Assembly (NCBI RefSeq): GCF_018417635.1
Contig: NZ_CP071007.1
Coordinates: 5,084,501-5,148,500, forward strand
Reading direction: 5' to 3'
DNA: 64,000 nucleotides
Source of the DNA: Pseudomonas sp. SORT22
GTDB taxonomy: Bacteria; Pseudomonadota; Gammaproteobacteria; Pseudomonadales; Pseudomonadaceae
The first letter of the stretch is position 1, and every line of letters begins with the position of its first letter. Shown in pieces: positions 19,694-29,769 of the stretch. Below the pieces are notes generated by a model. The model saw nothing but the letters and a program-made list of their open reading frames with translations. It did no database searches and had not been told where the DNA came from. The position numbers and the translations under genes were made by a program.

Positions 19694-21136
19694 ATGCAAC
19701 TGATCTGGCTGCGCAGCGACCTGCGCGTAATTGACAACACTGCACTGGCAGCAGCCTGCGAACGCGGCCCGACCCTGGCGGTATGGCTGCTCAGCCCTGG
19801 GCAGTGGCAGGCCCATGACGATGCACCGTGCAAGGTCGACTTCTGGTTGCGCAATCTGCAAAGCCTGCGTGCGGCACTGGCGCAGTTGAACATCCCCCTG
19901 CTGATCCGCTACGCCGACACCTGGCAGCAGGCACCGCAGGTCTTGCTGCAGCTGTGCCAGGAGCATCAGGTGCAGGCGCTGCACTTCAACGAGGAATATG
20001 GCGTCAATGAAAGCGCCCGCGACCAGGCGGTGCAGGCTGCCTTGGGCGAGCACGGTATTGCCGCGCACGGCTATCTTGACCAGTTACTGTTCCGCCCAGG
20101 CAGCATCCTGACCCGCAGCGCCAGCTACTTTCAGGTCTTCAGCCAGTTTCGCAAAGTTTGTTACGAACGCCTGCACCTGGGCGTGCCACCCTTGGTCAAC
20201 CCAATCAGGGCGCAAGCGCCGACGGCTGTTGCCAGCGATCCGGTTCCCGTTGAGGTAGCCGGTTTCCCACACCCTGCGCAGGCCTTGCGCGAGCTCTGGC
20301 CTGCCGGTGAAGAAGAAGCACAGCAGCGCCTGCAACGCTTTATCGACGAATGCGCCGAGGACTACCAGAATCAGCGCGACCTCCCCGCCGTCGCCGGCAC
20401 CAGCCAGCTGTCAGCCTACCTGGCCGCCGGGGTGATATCGCCGCGTCAGTGCCTGCATGCCGCGCTGAACCACAACTTCGGCGAGTTCGACAGTGGCAAC
20501 CGCGGCCTGGTGACCTGGATCAACGAGCTGCTCTGGCGCGAGTTCTACAAACACATCCTGGTGGGCTATCCACGGGTCTCGATGCACCGTGCCTTCCGCC
20601 CGGAAACCGAGGCCCTGCCCTGGCGCCATGCACCGGAGGAACTCAAGGCCTGGCAGCAAGGACAGACCGGCATCCCGATCATCGATGCGGCCATGCGCCA
20701 ATTGCTTGCCACCGGCTGGATGCACAACCGCCTGCGCATGATCGTTGCCATGTTCCTGACCAAGAACCTGCTGATCGACTGGCGCGAGGGCGAGCGCTTT
20801 TTCATGCGCCACCTGATTGATGGCGACCTGGCCGCCAACAACGGCGGCTGGCAGTGGAGTGCTTCGACCGGCACCGACGCAGCGCCCTATTTCCGCATTT
20901 TCAACCCTGTGAGCCAGTCTCAGCGTTTCGATAGCGCAGGGCATTTCATTCGGCAATGGCTGCCTGAGCTTGCCGACCTGGATGAAAAAAAAATCCACAA
21001 TCCCGTGCCAGCTGGCGATCTTTTTGCTACTAATCATTATCCACAGCCTATTGTGGACCTCGGTAGCAGTCGCCAACGTGCGTTGAATGCATTCAGGAAT
21101 TTACCCACGCGGCAGGAAGAGAGGGCAGTCATGTGA
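19694..21136 (+). CDS. phrB: deoxyribodipyrimidine photolyase (class I CPD)
   Basis: A 480-residue photolyase. The N-terminal antenna-binding domain starts MQLIWLRSDLRVIDNTAL; the C-terminal FAD domain shows LLWREFYKHIL, MHNRLRMIVAMFL and WQWSASTGTDAAPYFRIFNP, with the Trp residues used for electron transfer and dimer binding. It repairs cyclobutane pyrimidine dimers with blue/near-UV light. It lies in the rudS-merR-phrB-SDR operon, and its stop overlaps the GTG start of the next gene. Confidence 0.95.
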   Translation: MQLIWLRSDLRVIDNTALAAACERGPTLAVWLLSPGQWQAHDDAPCKVDFWLRNLQSLRAALAQLNIPLLIRYADTWQQAPQVLLQLCQEHQVQALHFNEEYGVNESARDQAVQAALGEHGIAAHGYLDQLLFRPGSILTRSASYFQVFSQFRKVCYERLHLGVPPLVNPIRAQAPTAVASDPVPVEVAGFPHPAQALRELWPAGEEEAQQRLQRFIDECAEDYQNQRDLPAVAGTSQLSAYLAAGVISPRQCLHAALNHNFGEFDSGNRGLVTWINELLWREFYKHILVGYPRVSMHRAFRPETEALPWRHAPEELKAWQQGQTGIPIIDAAMRQLLATGWMHNRLRMIVAMFLTKNLLIDWREGERFFMRHLIDGDLAANNGGWQWSASTGTDAAPYFRIFNPVSQSQRFDSAGHFIRQWLPELADLDEKKIHNPVPAGDLFATNHYPQPIVDLGSSRQRALNAFRNLPTRQEERAVM

Positions 21137-21855
21137 GCGAACCCATCGCGCGCAAGGTGTGGGTCACCGGCGCAAGCAGCGGCCTGGGCCTGGCGCTGGT
21201 GCAACAACTGCTTGAGCAGGGCTGGAAAGTCGCTGCCAGCGGACGTCCTTCGCCCGAGCTCAAGGGCCTTTCGCAGCTCAACCCCGAGCAGTTGCTTTTG
21301 CTTGACGGCAATCTCGATGATCGCACGCAGGCCGCACACGCTGGCCAGCAACTCCAGGCCCACTGGGGCGCCCTCGATTGCCTGCTGGTGAATGCCGGCA
21401 CCTGCGATTACCTGGACCCTGGCCTGCCGCCGACGGCCATTTTCGAAGCCATCGCCAGCAGCAACCTGAGCGCTTCGGTTCATTGCTTGAACGTGGCAGT
21501 GCCGCTGCTGGAAAAAGGCCAGGCGCCACAGGTGCTGGCTGTGCTCAGCCGCTATTCGGCGCTGCAACTCTACGAGCCCAGCCAGCCGGCAACCCCGGAC
21601 AACAACCTGACACAAGTGTTTCGCGCTGAGCGTCAGAAGCTCGAGAGCAAAGGCATCGCCTTGACCGTGGTCGCACCGCAGGCGTTGAAAACGCCACTGC
21701 TGGCGGTTCAGGTCCGACCTGAACAATGGACGCCGGAAACTGCTGCCGATGTGATCATCCAGCGTTTGCCAGAGCGCGCCCCCGAGCTACTGCTCGAAGC
21801 CCTCAACCTCAACAGCCTCTGGCCACTGCCCGAACTACCTGCAAGCCCTGTGTAA
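21133..21855 (+). CDS. SDR-like protein lacking the catalytic YxxxK
   Basis: A 240-residue short-chain dehydrogenase fold starting at a GTG that overlaps the phrB stop by four bases. The cofactor loop TGASSGLG (residues 10-17) and the NAG motif (LLVNAGT) are good. Where Y-x-x-x-K should stand after the LSRYSAL strand, however, the sequence reads EPSQPATPDNN, with no Tyr/Lys pair. It probably binds NAD(P) but may not reduce by the standard SDR mechanism. As the last gene of the photolyase operon it may act in the light response. Its stop lies in a terminator-like hairpin. Confidence 0.85.
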   Translation: MSEPIARKVWVTGASSGLGLALVQQLLEQGWKVAASGRPSPELKGLSQLNPEQLLLLDGNLDDRTQAAHAGQQLQAHWGALDCLLVNAGTCDYLDPGLPPTAIFEAIASSNLSASVHCLNVAVPLLEKGQAPQVLAVLSRYSALQLYEPSQPATPDNNLTQVFRAERQKLESKGIALTVVAPQALKTPLLAVQVRPEQWTPETAADVIIQRLPERAPELLLEALNLNSLWPLPELPASPV

Positions 21856-21866
21856 AACACAGGGCT
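21844..21866. terminator. hairpin over the SDR stop codon
   Basis: The perfect stem AGCCCTGTG / CACAGGGCT with loop TAAAA includes the stop codon. There is only a weak T run (CTCTTT) after it, but it lies between convergent genes and no other terminator is present. Confidence 0.55.
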
Positions 21867-21879
21867 GTGCTCTTTCAGG

Positions 21880-22398
21880 TCAGAGCGGCATGCGATAGTG
21901 CAACGCGTAACTTTCTACCCCATCGTTGGGCGTTTGCAGCCCGGCGTTGGAGTAGTGGATCGCCCGCACGCCGACTTCATGCCCGCCGGCAAAGCGCAAA
22001 CCAAAGCCGATGCGATCTTCGAACTGGAACGAAGAGCCGAGTTTGTTGCTTTCAACTTCGGTACTGGAGAATGCGGCCACACCAATACCGGCTTCGATAT
22101 AGGGTTTGACCGACTCACCGGCGAACTCGTAAACGAACACCGGCGCAAACGACAGGCTGTGGTTACTCGACTTCTCGTCGCCATCCCAATAGGTGTAGGC
22201 ACCGTCCCAATAGCCGGTGATACGGCCTACGCTGGTTTGCCACCAACTGACATCCCAGTTCGATTGCAGGCCGAGGCGATAGGTCATGGTCGAGTCGCCG
22301 GTCTGCCCGACCGAGAACGACACGTCCGCTGCTTGAGTTGTGAAAGATTGCCCCAGGGTAACGGCTGCAAGAGCAGCCAAGCAAAGCAGTTTCTTCAT
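21880..22398 (-). CDS. pagL: lipid A 3-O-deacylase PagL
   Basis: A 172-residue outer-membrane beta-barrel. It starts MKKLLCLAALAAVTLG with AGGA eight bases upstream and has a signal peptide ending near residue 24. The catalytic triad is visible at H148, S150 and E162 in IHYSNAGLQTPNDGVE, with the same relative spacing as P. aeruginosa PagL, and the chain ends in an aromatic-rich strand (YALHYRM). PagL removes the 3-position acyl chain of lipid A and lowers endotoxicity. The gene is monocistronic with an AT-rich upstream region; I saw no clear PhoP box. Confidence 0.92.
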   Translation of the reverse strand: MKKLLCLAALAAVTLGQSFTTQAADVSFSVGQTGDSTMTYRLGLQSNWDVSWWQTSVGRITGYWDGAYTYWDGDEKSSNHSLSFAPVFVYEFAGESVKPYIEAGIGVAAFSSTEVESNKLGSSFQFEDRIGFGLRFAGGHEVGVRAIHYSNAGLQTPNDGVESYALHYRMPL

Positions 22399-22513
22399 GA
22401 GAAACGTCCTTTTTCCTAATGCTGTTGTTGGTTTTTCTGTCTCACCAGACAATAAATAGAAATCGGCAGCGTTGCGTTAGTTCAGTCAATGTTGAGTGCT
22501 TTTCACACTTTTT

Positions 22514-23314
22514 TTACATTGGAAAGCTTCGCACACTGTCAGATTTATTCCACAACATTGGAAGGATCTTTCGCAAATGTTCAGGGCTGGCACTGGTCCA
22601 GAATTGCGCATCGCGCGCCGGTCCTGCAGCCAGCAATTCACCCTCGCCCAACAGGCGCTGCAATTGCCGGGCAACGGCGGCGCCAGTATCGATGATCGCC
22701 ACCGAGGCGGGGATCATTTGCGCCAGCAGAGGCTTGAGGAAGGGGTAATGGGTGCAGCCCAGGATCAGGGTATCGCAGCCGGCGTCGAGCAAGGGCTTTA
22801 CATACCCCTGGAGCATCTCACGCACCACCGGGCTGCTCAGGTCGCCAGCCTCGATGCACTCCACCAGGCCCGGGCAAGGCTGGGTGACGACGCGAATGTC
22901 GTTGGCAAAGCGATCGAGCAAGGCAACGAACTTGGCGCTTTGCAGGGTGCCGGTGGTGGCCAGCACGCCGACCACACCGCTGCGGGTCGCGGCAGCGGCG
23001 GGTTTGACCGCAGGCTCCATACCGACGATCGGCCAGTGCGGATACTGTTCGCGTAAATCTGCCACCGCCGCCACGGTGGCGGTGTTGCAAGCCAGGACCA
23101 TGGCCTTGGCGCCTTGCTCGCGGAAGAACTCGGCGACCATGCGACAGCGCTGGCGGATGAACGCCGGCGACTTCTCGCCATAGGGGATGTAGCCGCAGTC
23201 GCCGACGTACAGCAGCGACTCGTCGGGCAGCAGGCGCTGGATCTCGGCCAGTACCGACAGGCCGCCGACTCCGGAATCGAAAACGCCGACCGGCGCCGCC
23301 GCAGCGTCAGCCAT
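22514..23314 (-). CDS. murI: glutamate racemase
   Basis: A 266-residue enzyme making D-glutamate for peptidoglycan. The start [20 protein letters not shown] is chosen because the longer frame runs far into moeB; this ATG overlaps the moeB stop by eight bases. The catalytic cysteines are in LACNTATVA and LGCTHYPFL, with Asp in FDSGVGG. The last 30 codons are noticeably more AT-rich than the rest. It is the final gene of the hemA-prfA-prmC-moeB-murI operon. Confidence 0.94.
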   Translation of the reverse strand: MADAAAAPVGVFDSGVGGLSVLAEIQRLLPDESLLYVGDCGYIPYGEKSPAFIRQRCRMVAEFFREQGAKAMVLACNTATVAAVADLREQYPHWPIVGMEPAVKPAAAATRSGVVGVLATTGTLQSAKFVALLDRFANDIRVVTQPCPGLVECIEAGDLSSPVVREMLQGYVKPLLDAGCDTLILGCTHYPFLKPLLAQMIPASVAIIDTGAAVARQLQRLLGEGELLAAGPARDAQFWTSASPEHLRKILPMLWNKSDSVRSFPM

Positions 23315-24062
23315 GATGCTCGCCACACACGCTGCAGCCCGGGTCGCGCTTGACCCGCAGCTCACGGAAGCGGCTGCCAAGGGCGTCGATCAACAGCAAG
23401 CGCCCCACCAGCGGCTCGCCGAAACCGGCCAGCAGCTTCAGCGCCTCAAGTGCTTGCAGGCTGCCAACCAGCCCCACCAGCGGGCCCAACACGCCGGCTT
23501 CGCTGCAGGTCAGTTCGGCTTCGCTGCCGTGCCCGTACAGGCAGTGGTAGCAGGGGCTTAGCGGGTTACGCGGGTCGAACACCGACAACTGCCCTTCCAG
23601 GCGAATCGCCGCGCCGCTGACCAGCGGTTTGCCGTGGGCGACGCAGGCAGCATTGACCGCTTCGCGGGTAGTGAAGTTGTCCGAGCAATCGAGCACCAGG
23701 TCCACGGCCTTGACCGCTTCAGCCAGGGAGTCCTCATCCAGCGCGCGGCGATGCGCTTTGAGGGTGATTTGCGGGTTGATCGCGGTGAGCCGGGCAAGCG
23801 CCGAATCAACCTTGCTCAGGCCTACCGACGCACTGTCGTGCAAGACCTGGCGCTGCAGGTTGGTGACATCCACCGTATCGAAGTCGGCCAGGTGCAATTC
23901 GCCAACCCCGGCGGCCGCCAGGTACAGCGCCACTGGCGAGCCGAGACCGCCGAGGCCGACGATCAGCGCCTTGCTGTTTTTCAGCCGCAGCTGACCGTCG
24001 ATATCCACCTGCGCCAGGAGGATCTGCCGGCTGTAGCGCAACAGCTCCTGGTCGCTCAGCAC
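23307..24062 (-). CDS. moeB: ThiF/MoeB E1-like adenylyltransferase
   Basis: A 251-residue E1-like enzyme. The ATP-binding [17 protein letters not shown] is near residue 35, the catalytic Arg/Asp region is in [14 protein letters not shown], and zinc CxxC pairs are at CYHC and CSVC near the C-terminus. It activates the C-terminal glycine of MoaD (molybdopterin) or ThiS-like sulfur carriers. It overlaps prmC by seven bases at its start and murI by eight at its end. Whether it serves MoaD, ThiS or both cannot be told here. Confidence 0.9.
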   Translation of the reverse strand: MLSDQELLRYSRQILLAQVDIDGQLRLKNSKALIVGLGGLGSPVALYLAAAGVGELHLADFDTVDVTNLQRQVLHDSASVGLSKVDSALARLTAINPQITLKAHRRALDEDSLAEAVKAVDLVLDCSDNFTTREAVNAACVAHGKPLVSGAAIRLEGQLSVFDPRNPLSPCYHCLYGHGSEAELTCSEAGVLGPLVGLVGSLQALEALKLLAGFGEPLVGRLLLIDALGSRFRELRVKRDPGCSVCGEHHG

Positions 24063-24886
24063 GACAGCCGCCCCAGGGTGATGCGCTCGTGGCCGTTGAG
24101 GTCGAGGCGGCTTTCGATCTGCTCGAAATCATGCCTGGCCAGCAGCTCGCGCACGGCGGCGGCCTGGTCGTAACCGTGTTCGAGCAGCAGCCAGCCAGCC
24201 GGCGCCAGGTGCGCCGGCGCCTGGCTGACGATGCAGCGCAGGTCGTCCAGGCCGTCTTCGCCGGAGACCAGCGCGCTGCTGGGCTCAAAGCGCACGTCAC
24301 CGGCCACCAGGTGCGGGTCGGCGGCGGCAATGTACGGCGGGTTGCTGATGATCAGGTCAAAGCGCTCGCCAGCCAAGGCATCGAACCAGTGGCTGCTGCG
24401 CACGTTGACGTTGTTCAGTTGCAGGCGCTGGCGGTTGCGCTCGGCCAGGGCCACGGCTTCGAGCACGCGGTCGACCGCGGTGACCTGCCACAACGGGCGC
24501 TCACTGGCCAGGGCCAGGGCAATCGCCCCGGTGCCGGTGCCCAGGTCGAGCAGCTTGACCGCACTACCCGGCAGCAACTGCAGGGCGGTTTCCACCAGCA
24601 GCTCGGTTTCCGGACGCGGGATCAAGGTATGCGGGGCCACTTCCAGGTCGAGGTTCCAGAACCCCTGCTGACCCAGAATGTAGGCCACCGGCTCACCGGC
24701 GCGGCGGCGCTGCAGGTAGTCGGCAAAGGTCAACGCCGCTTCGCTGCTGACAATCCGCTCCGGCCAGGTGTGCAGGTAGCTGCGCGACTTGCCGATGGCC
24801 GCCGCCAACAGCAGTTCGATATCCAGACGCGCGGTCGGCGAATCCGGCAGCTCCGCACCGCGGAGCAAGCTGGCAATAATCGTCAT
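24056..24886 (-). CDS. prmC: peptide chain release factor glutamine methyltransferase
   Basis: A 276-residue enzyme methylating the GGQ glutamine of release factors. SAM motif I (LLDLGTGTGAIALAL) is near residue 112, and the NPPY motif (IISNPPYI) that positions the glutamine amide is present. It begins one base after the stop of prfA, its substrate gene, a near-universal pairing. Confidence 0.96.
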   Translation of the reverse strand: MTIIASLLRGAELPDSPTARLDIELLLAAAIGKSRSYLHTWPERIVSSEAALTFADYLQRRRAGEPVAYILGQQGFWNLDLEVAPHTLIPRPETELLVETALQLLPGSAVKLLDLGTGTGAIALALASERPLWQVTAVDRVLEAVALAERNRQRLQLNNVNVRSSHWFDALAGERFDLIISNPPYIAAADPHLVAGDVRFEPSSALVSGEDGLDDLRCIVSQAPAHLAPAGWLLLEHGYDQAAAVRELLARHDFEQIESRLDLNGHERITLGRLSC

Positions 24887-25969
24887 TTACTCACCCAGTG
24901 CCGCCAGTTGATCCGCCTGGTACTCGGCCAGCAACGGCTCGATTACCGCGTCGACCCCACCGGCCAGAACGTCATCCAGGGAATACAGGGTCAGGTTGAT
25001 GCGGTGATCGGTCACCCGCCCCTGTGGATAGTTGTAGGTACGAATTCGTTCGGAACGGTCACCCGAGCCGACCAGCAGCTTGCGCTCGCTGGCCATGGCA
25101 TTCTGCGCCGCGCTGGTCTGGATGTCGTTGAGCTTGGCCGACAGCCAGGACATCGCCCGGGCACGGTTCTTGTGCTGGGAACGTTCTTCCTGGCACTCGA
25201 CGACAATGCCGGTGGGCAAGTGGGTGATGCGGATTGCCGAGTCAGTCTTGTTAATGTGCTGACCACCGGCACCGGAGGCACGGTAGGTGTCGACACGCAG
25301 GTCCGCCGGGTTGATCTCGATCGCCACCTGCTCGTCCGGCTCCGGCAGCACCGCCACGGTGCAGGCCGAGGTGTGAATGCGGCCCTGGGATTCGGTCTCG
25401 GGTACACGCTGGACGCGGTGGGCACCGGACTCGAATTTCAACTTGCCGTAGACGCTGTCGCCTTCGACCCGGGCAATGATTTCCTTGTAGCCGCCGTGTT
25501 CGCCCTCGTTCTCCGAGAGAATTTCCAGGCGCCAGCCGCGCTTTTCGGCATAGCGCGAATACATGCGGAACAGGTCGCCGGAAAAGATCGCCGCCTCGTC
25601 ACCACCGGTACCGGCGCGGATTTCCAGGAACACGTTGCGCCCGTCGTTGGGGTCCTTGGGCAGCAACATGCGCTGCAGCTGGTTTTCCAGCTGCGCCAGT
25701 TGCTCCTTGGCTTCGCGCACTTCTTCCACGGCCATTTCGCGCAGGTCCGGGTCGCTGTCCTTGAGCAGCGCCTGGGCGCCGGCCAGATCATCCTGGACCT
25801 TGCGCCACTGGGCGTAGGCGACGGCGACCGGCTCGACTTCAGCGTATTCACGGGAATAGGCGCGAAAGCGCGTCTGGTCGCAAATGACCTCGGCATCGCC
25901 CAGCAGGGCGGTCAGTTCCTCGAAACGGTCCTGGAGCGTGTCCAGTTTATTCAGCAGCGACGCTTTCAT
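24887..25969 (-). CDS. prfA: peptide chain release factor 1
   Basis: A 360-residue factor recognising UAA and UAG. The stop-codon-reading PxT tripeptide is in VPETESQGR and the peptidyl-hydrolysis GGQ in [12 protein letters not shown]. Length and ends match the family. Its start overlaps the hemA stop by four bases (ATGA), so it is translated as part of the hemA operon. Confidence 0.98.
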   Translation of the reverse strand: MKASLLNKLDTLQDRFEELTALLGDAEVICDQTRFRAYSREYAEVEPVAVAYAQWRKVQDDLAGAQALLKDSDPDLREMAVEEVREAKEQLAQLENQLQRMLLPKDPNDGRNVFLEIRAGTGGDEAAIFSGDLFRMYSRYAEKRGWRLEILSENEGEHGGYKEIIARVEGDSVYGKLKFESGAHRVQRVPETESQGRIHTSACTVAVLPEPDEQVAIEINPADLRVDTYRASGAGGQHINKTDSAIRITHLPTGIVVECQEERSQHKNRARAMSWLSAKLNDIQTSAAQNAMASERKLLVGSGDRSERIRTYNYPQGRVTDHRINLTLYSLDDVLAGGVDAVIEPLLAEYQADQLAALGE

Positions 25970-27243
25970 TGCGGGGTTTTATCCGTCGAACCCTCGGAGA
26001 GGGCAAAGAGTTCCTGGGCCATGGCCAGCGCATCGAGGCGGCCTTCGGCAGAGAGCTTTTTCAGTTGCACGCTGGGCGCATGCAACAGCTTGTTGGTCAG
26101 GCCACGGGCCAGTTGCACCAGCACCTCATCGGCACTGGCGCCATTGGCCAGCAGGCGCTGGGCCTTTTGCAGCTCTTCGTCGCGCAGGCGCTCGCTCTGC
26201 TGACGGTAAGCCTTGAGTACATCCACCGCGGCCAGCTCGCGCAGGCGCAGCATGAAATCTTCGGCGCCCACCGAGACCAGCTCTTCAGCGGCCTGGGCAG
26301 CACCCTGGCGGCTCTTGAGATTCTCGGCGACCACTTCGTGCAGGTCATCGACGGTGTACAGGTAAACGTCATCGAGCTCGCCCACCTGTGGCTCGATATC
26401 GCGCGGCACGGCGATGTCGACCATGAAGATCGGCTTGTGCCGGCGCTGCTTCAGGGCGCTTTCCACCGCACCCTTGCCGAGGATCGGCAACTGGCTGGCG
26501 GTGGAGCTGATGACGATATCGCTGTTGACCAGCTCCTGGGGAATGTCGGCCAGCAGCACCGCATGGGCGCCGAACTGCTCGGCCAGGGTGCTGGCGCGCT
26601 CCAGGGTGCGGTTGGCGACGACGATGCGCCGCACGCCCTGCTCGTGCAGATGGCGGGCGACCAGGGTGATGGTTTCACCGGCGCCGATCAGTAGCGCCTG
26701 GCTGCGGCCCAGGTCGCTGAAGATCTGCTTGGCCAGGCTCACGGCGGCAAAGGCCACCGACACCGGGTTTTCGCCGATGGCGGTATCGGTACGCACCTGC
26801 TTGGCAGCGCTGAAGGTCGCCTGGAACAGCCGCCCGAGCAGCGGGCCGATGGTTCCGGCTTCGCGCGCCACGGCATAGGCCGACTTCATCTGGCCGAGGA
26901 TCTGCGGCTCGCCCAGCACCAGCGAGTCGAGCCCGGAGGCCACCCGCATCATGTGCCGCACGGCATCGTGATCTTCATGGATGTAGGCGCTGGCGCGCAG
27001 TTCATCCAGGCTCAGTTGATGATATTCGGCCAGCCAGCGCAGGATGCTCTCCGCAGCCAGGTGGTCCTGCTCTATATAAAGCTCGCTGCGGTTGCAGGTC
27101 GAAAGGATCGCGGCTTCGCGGCTGGCGGTCAGTCGGCAGAGCTGCTGCAAGGCGTCCACCAGCTGCTCAGGGGTAAACGCCACGCGCTCGCGTACGTCTA
27201 CCGAGGCAGTCTTATGGTTGATACCGAGGGCAAGAAAGGCCAT
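25966..27243 (-). CDS. hemA: glutamyl-tRNA reductase
   Basis: A 425-residue enzyme making glutamate-1-semialdehyde from Glu-tRNA, the first committed step of the C5 haem pathway. The catalytic Cys50 is in [10 protein letters not shown], the [10 protein letters not shown] motif is intact and the NADPH loop is [13 protein letters not shown]. It begins [20 protein letters not shown]. It is first in the operon that runs on to murI and is divergent from the TPR lipoprotein gene. Confidence 0.97.
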   Translation of the reverse strand: MAFLALGINHKTASVDVRERVAFTPEQLVDALQQLCRLTASREAAILSTCNRSELYIEQDHLAAESILRWLAEYHQLSLDELRASAYIHEDHDAVRHMMRVASGLDSLVLGEPQILGQMKSAYAVAREAGTIGPLLGRLFQATFSAAKQVRTDTAIGENPVSVAFAAVSLAKQIFSDLGRSQALLIGAGETITLVARHLHEQGVRRIVVANRTLERASTLAEQFGAHAVLLADIPQELVNSDIVISSTASQLPILGKGAVESALKQRRHKPIFMVDIAVPRDIEPQVGELDDVYLYTVDDLHEVVAENLKSRQGAAQAAEELVSVGAEDFMLRLRELAAVDVLKAYRQQSERLRDEELQKAQRLLANGASADEVLVQLARGLTNKLLHAPSVQLKKLSAEGRLDALAMAQELFALSEGSTDKTPQ

Positions 27244-27419
27244 GCAAGGTCGCTGATTGTGACGAGAAGCCGATAATTGTCCTACTTCGCAGAGCGCAGA
27301 ACAACCACCGCTCGCTATTGTCTCTATAGTCTACCCCTACCGAGACCTTCGCTTATGGGTTTGCCCCGGCGCTTGTGTCATGATGATCCGACCGCTGGTA
27401 AGCCGCCCAAATCCCGATT

Positions 27420-29144
27420 ATGAATAGATCCTACGCGTTGCTCCTTGCCCTTGCCTTGCTCCAGGGCTGCCAGACCCTGGCTCCGGATTCCCCGGATGCC
27501 AAGGCGCCTGCAGATGCCGCCCCGGTGCAACCGGCCAAGCCCACCGTCTACGGATCGTTCAGCCAGGACACCGTGTACAGCCTGCTGACCGCAGAACTTG
27601 CCGGCCAGCGCGATCGTTTCGATATCGCCCTGGACAATTACGTCAGCCAGGCAATCAAGACTCAGGACCCGGGTATTTCCGAACGCGCCTACCGCATCGC
27701 CGAATACCTGGGCGCCGACCAGGCCGCGCTCGACACCTCGCTGATCTGGGCGAAAAACGACCCCGGCAACCTCGACTCCCAGCGCGCCGCCGCCATCCAG
27801 CTGGCTCGCAGCGGTCGCTATGACGAGTCCATGGTCTACATGGAAAAGGTCCTTCAGGGCCAGGGCGACACCCACTTCGACTTCCTCGCCCTGTCGGCAC
27901 TGGAAACCGACCCGGACACCCGCACCGGCCTGCAAAACAGTTTCGATCGTCTGTTGGTGAAGTACCCTGACAACGGTCAGCTGGTGTTCGGCAAGGCCCT
28001 GCTGCTGCAACAGGATGGCAAGGCCCAGGCGGCCCTCGACCTGCTCGAAGAACACCCGCCCGAAGCCGGCGAGATTGCCCCGGTGCTGCTGCGCGCGCGC
28101 CTGCTGCAAGGCCTGGACCGCGGCAAAGAGGCCCTGCCGCTGCTGCAGAAAACCATTCGCCAGTACCCGGACGACAAACGCCTGCGCCTGACCTACGCGC
28201 GCATGCTGGTCGAGCAGGATCGCCTGGCCGATGCCAAGGCCGAGTTTGTCAGCCTGGTCCAGCAATACCCGGACGACGATGAACTGCGTTACTCGCTGGC
28301 CCTGGTCAGCCTGGAAACCAAGGACTGGGACGAAGGCGCCGGCTACCTCGAAGAGCTGATCGCCCGCGACAGCCATGTCGATGCCGCGCACCTGAACCTG
28401 GGGCGCATCCATGAAGAACGCAACGACCCCGAAAGCGCCCTCAACGAGTACGCCCTGGTCGGCCCCGGCAACGACTATCTGCCAGCGCAACTGCGCCAGG
28501 CCGACATCCTCATTGCCAACGGCCGCAGCGCCGAGGCCTCGCGGCGCCTGGCCGCAGCCCGCGAAGCCCAGCCCGACTACGCCATCCAGCTGTACCTGAT
28601 CGAAGCCGAAGCCCTGGGCAACAACGACAAGGACGCCCAGGCCGAGCAGGTGCTGCAGCAAGCGATCAAGCAATACCCGGACGACCTTAACCTGCTGTAC
28701 ACCCGGGCCATGCTGGCGGAAAAACGCAACGACCTGGCGCAGATGGAAAAAGACCTGCGCAGCATCATCAGCCGCGAGCCGGAAAACGCCATGGCCCTCA
28801 ACGCCCTGGGCTACACCCTGGCTGACCGCACCAGCCGTTATGCCGAAGCCAAGACCCTGATCGACAAGGCGCACCAGATCACCCCGGACGATCCGGCGGT
28901 GCTCGACAGCCTCGGCTGGGTCAACTACCGCATGGGCAACCTCGACGAAGCCGAGCGCCTGCTGCGCCAGGCCATCGAGCGTTTCCCCGATCACGAAGTC
29001 GCTGCCCACCTGGGTGAAGTGCTCTGGGCCAACGGCAAGCGCCGCGAAGCCCGCCAGGTCTGGGCCAAAGGTTTCGAAGCCCAGCCCGACAGCCCTATCC
29101 TGCGCAAGACCGTCCTGCGCCTGACCGGATCCGAGACTCTATAA
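27420..29144 (+). CDS. tetratricopeptide-repeat lipoprotein (PA4667-like)
   Basis: A 574-residue outer-membrane-type lipoprotein. The signal ends in LLQGC with the lipidated Cys at residue 17. From about residue 50 the chain is built of TPR units, seen as repeated Y-P-D-(D/N) turn motifs ([27 protein letters not shown]). The C-terminal units ([37 protein letters not shown]) are the best conserved. It is divergent from hemA and four bases upstream of lolB, so it may assist lipoprotein or envelope assembly. This is inferred from context only. Confidence 0.9.
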   Translation: MNRSYALLLALALLQGCQTLAPDSPDAKAPADAAPVQPAKPTVYGSFSQDTVYSLLTAELAGQRDRFDIALDNYVSQAIKTQDPGISERAYRIAEYLGADQAALDTSLIWAKNDPGNLDSQRAAAIQLARSGRYDESMVYMEKVLQGQGDTHFDFLALSALETDPDTRTGLQNSFDRLLVKYPDNGQLVFGKALLLQQDGKAQAALDLLEEHPPEAGEIAPVLLRARLLQGLDRGKEALPLLQKTIRQYPDDKRLRLTYARMLVEQDRLADAKAEFVSLVQQYPDDDELRYSLALVSLETKDWDEGAGYLEELIARDSHVDAAHLNLGRIHEERNDPESALNEYALVGPGNDYLPAQLRQADILIANGRSAEASRRLAAAREAQPDYAIQLYLIEAEALGNNDKDAQAEQVLQQAIKQYPDDLNLLYTRAMLAEKRNDLAQMEKDLRSIISREPENAMALNALGYTLADRTSRYAEAKTLIDKAHQITPDDPAVLDSLGWVNYRMGNLDEAERLLRQAIERFPDHEVAAHLGEVLWANGKRREARQVWAKGFEAQPDSPILRKTVLRLTGSETL

Positions 29145-29148
29145 GCCT

Positions 29149-29766
29149 ATGTTTTTGCGCCACTGCATCACCTTCTGCCTGATTGCCCTGCTTGCCGGTT
29201 GTGCCGGCTTCGGCTCCCGTGAGGCCCTGCGGGGCGAAGGCAACCCCCAGCTGTGGCGCGAGCACAAGCAACAGCTGAGCACCCTCGATGGCTGGCAGAT
29301 CAACGGCAAGGTCGGCATCCGCGCGCCGAAAGACTCCGGCAGCGGCACGCTGTTCTGGCTGCAGCGCCAGGACTACTACGACATCCGCCTGTCCGGCCCG
29401 CTCGGCCGCGGCGCTGCACGCCTGACCGGGCGCCCCGGCGGCGTCACCCTCGAGGTCGCCAACCAGGGCCGCTTCGAGGCGCAAAGCCCGGAAGCCCTGC
29501 TGGCCGAACAACTGGGCTGGGAGCTGCCGGTGTCGCACCTGGTCTGGTGGATTCGCGGCCTGCCCGCCCCCGACAGCAAGAGCCAGCTGACCCTCGACGG
29601 CGACAGCCGCCTGGCCAGCCTCAAGCAGGACGGCTGGGACGTGCAATACCTGAGCTACGCCGAACAGAACGGCTACTGGCTGCCCGAGCGGATCAAGCTG
29701 CACGGGCAAAACCTCGACGTGACCCTGGTGGTCAAAGACTGGCAACCACGGCAACTGGGCCACTGA
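29149..29766 (+). CDS. lolB: outer-membrane lipoprotein insertion protein LolB
   Basis: A 205-residue lipoprotein receiving lipoproteins from LolA and inserting them into the outer membrane. It begins [18 protein letters not shown] with Cys18 as the lipidation site. The LolB fold is supported by [20 protein letters not shown] and the C-terminal VKDWQ. It is four bases after the TPR gene and three before ispE, the conserved order in pseudomonads. Confidence 0.94.
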   Translation: MFLRHCITFCLIALLAGCAGFGSREALRGEGNPQLWREHKQQLSTLDGWQINGKVGIRAPKDSGSGTLFWLQRQDYYDIRLSGPLGRGAARLTGRPGGVTLEVANQGRFEAQSPEALLAEQLGWELPVSHLVWWIRGLPAPDSKSQLTLDGDSRLASLKQDGWDVQYLSYAEQNGYWLPERIKLHGQNLDVTLVVKDWQPRQLGH

Positions 29767-29769
29767 TCA

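Noticed and set aside
24089..26203. 704-codon plus-strand frame opposite prmC, prfA and hemA
   Set aside because: Three well-recognised essential genes lie on the other strand; the frame exists because of third-position GC bias.
27378..29009. 543-codon minus-strand frame opposite the TPR lipoprotein gene
   Set aside because: Shadow of a gene with clear signal peptide and TPR repeats; its own product has no motifs.
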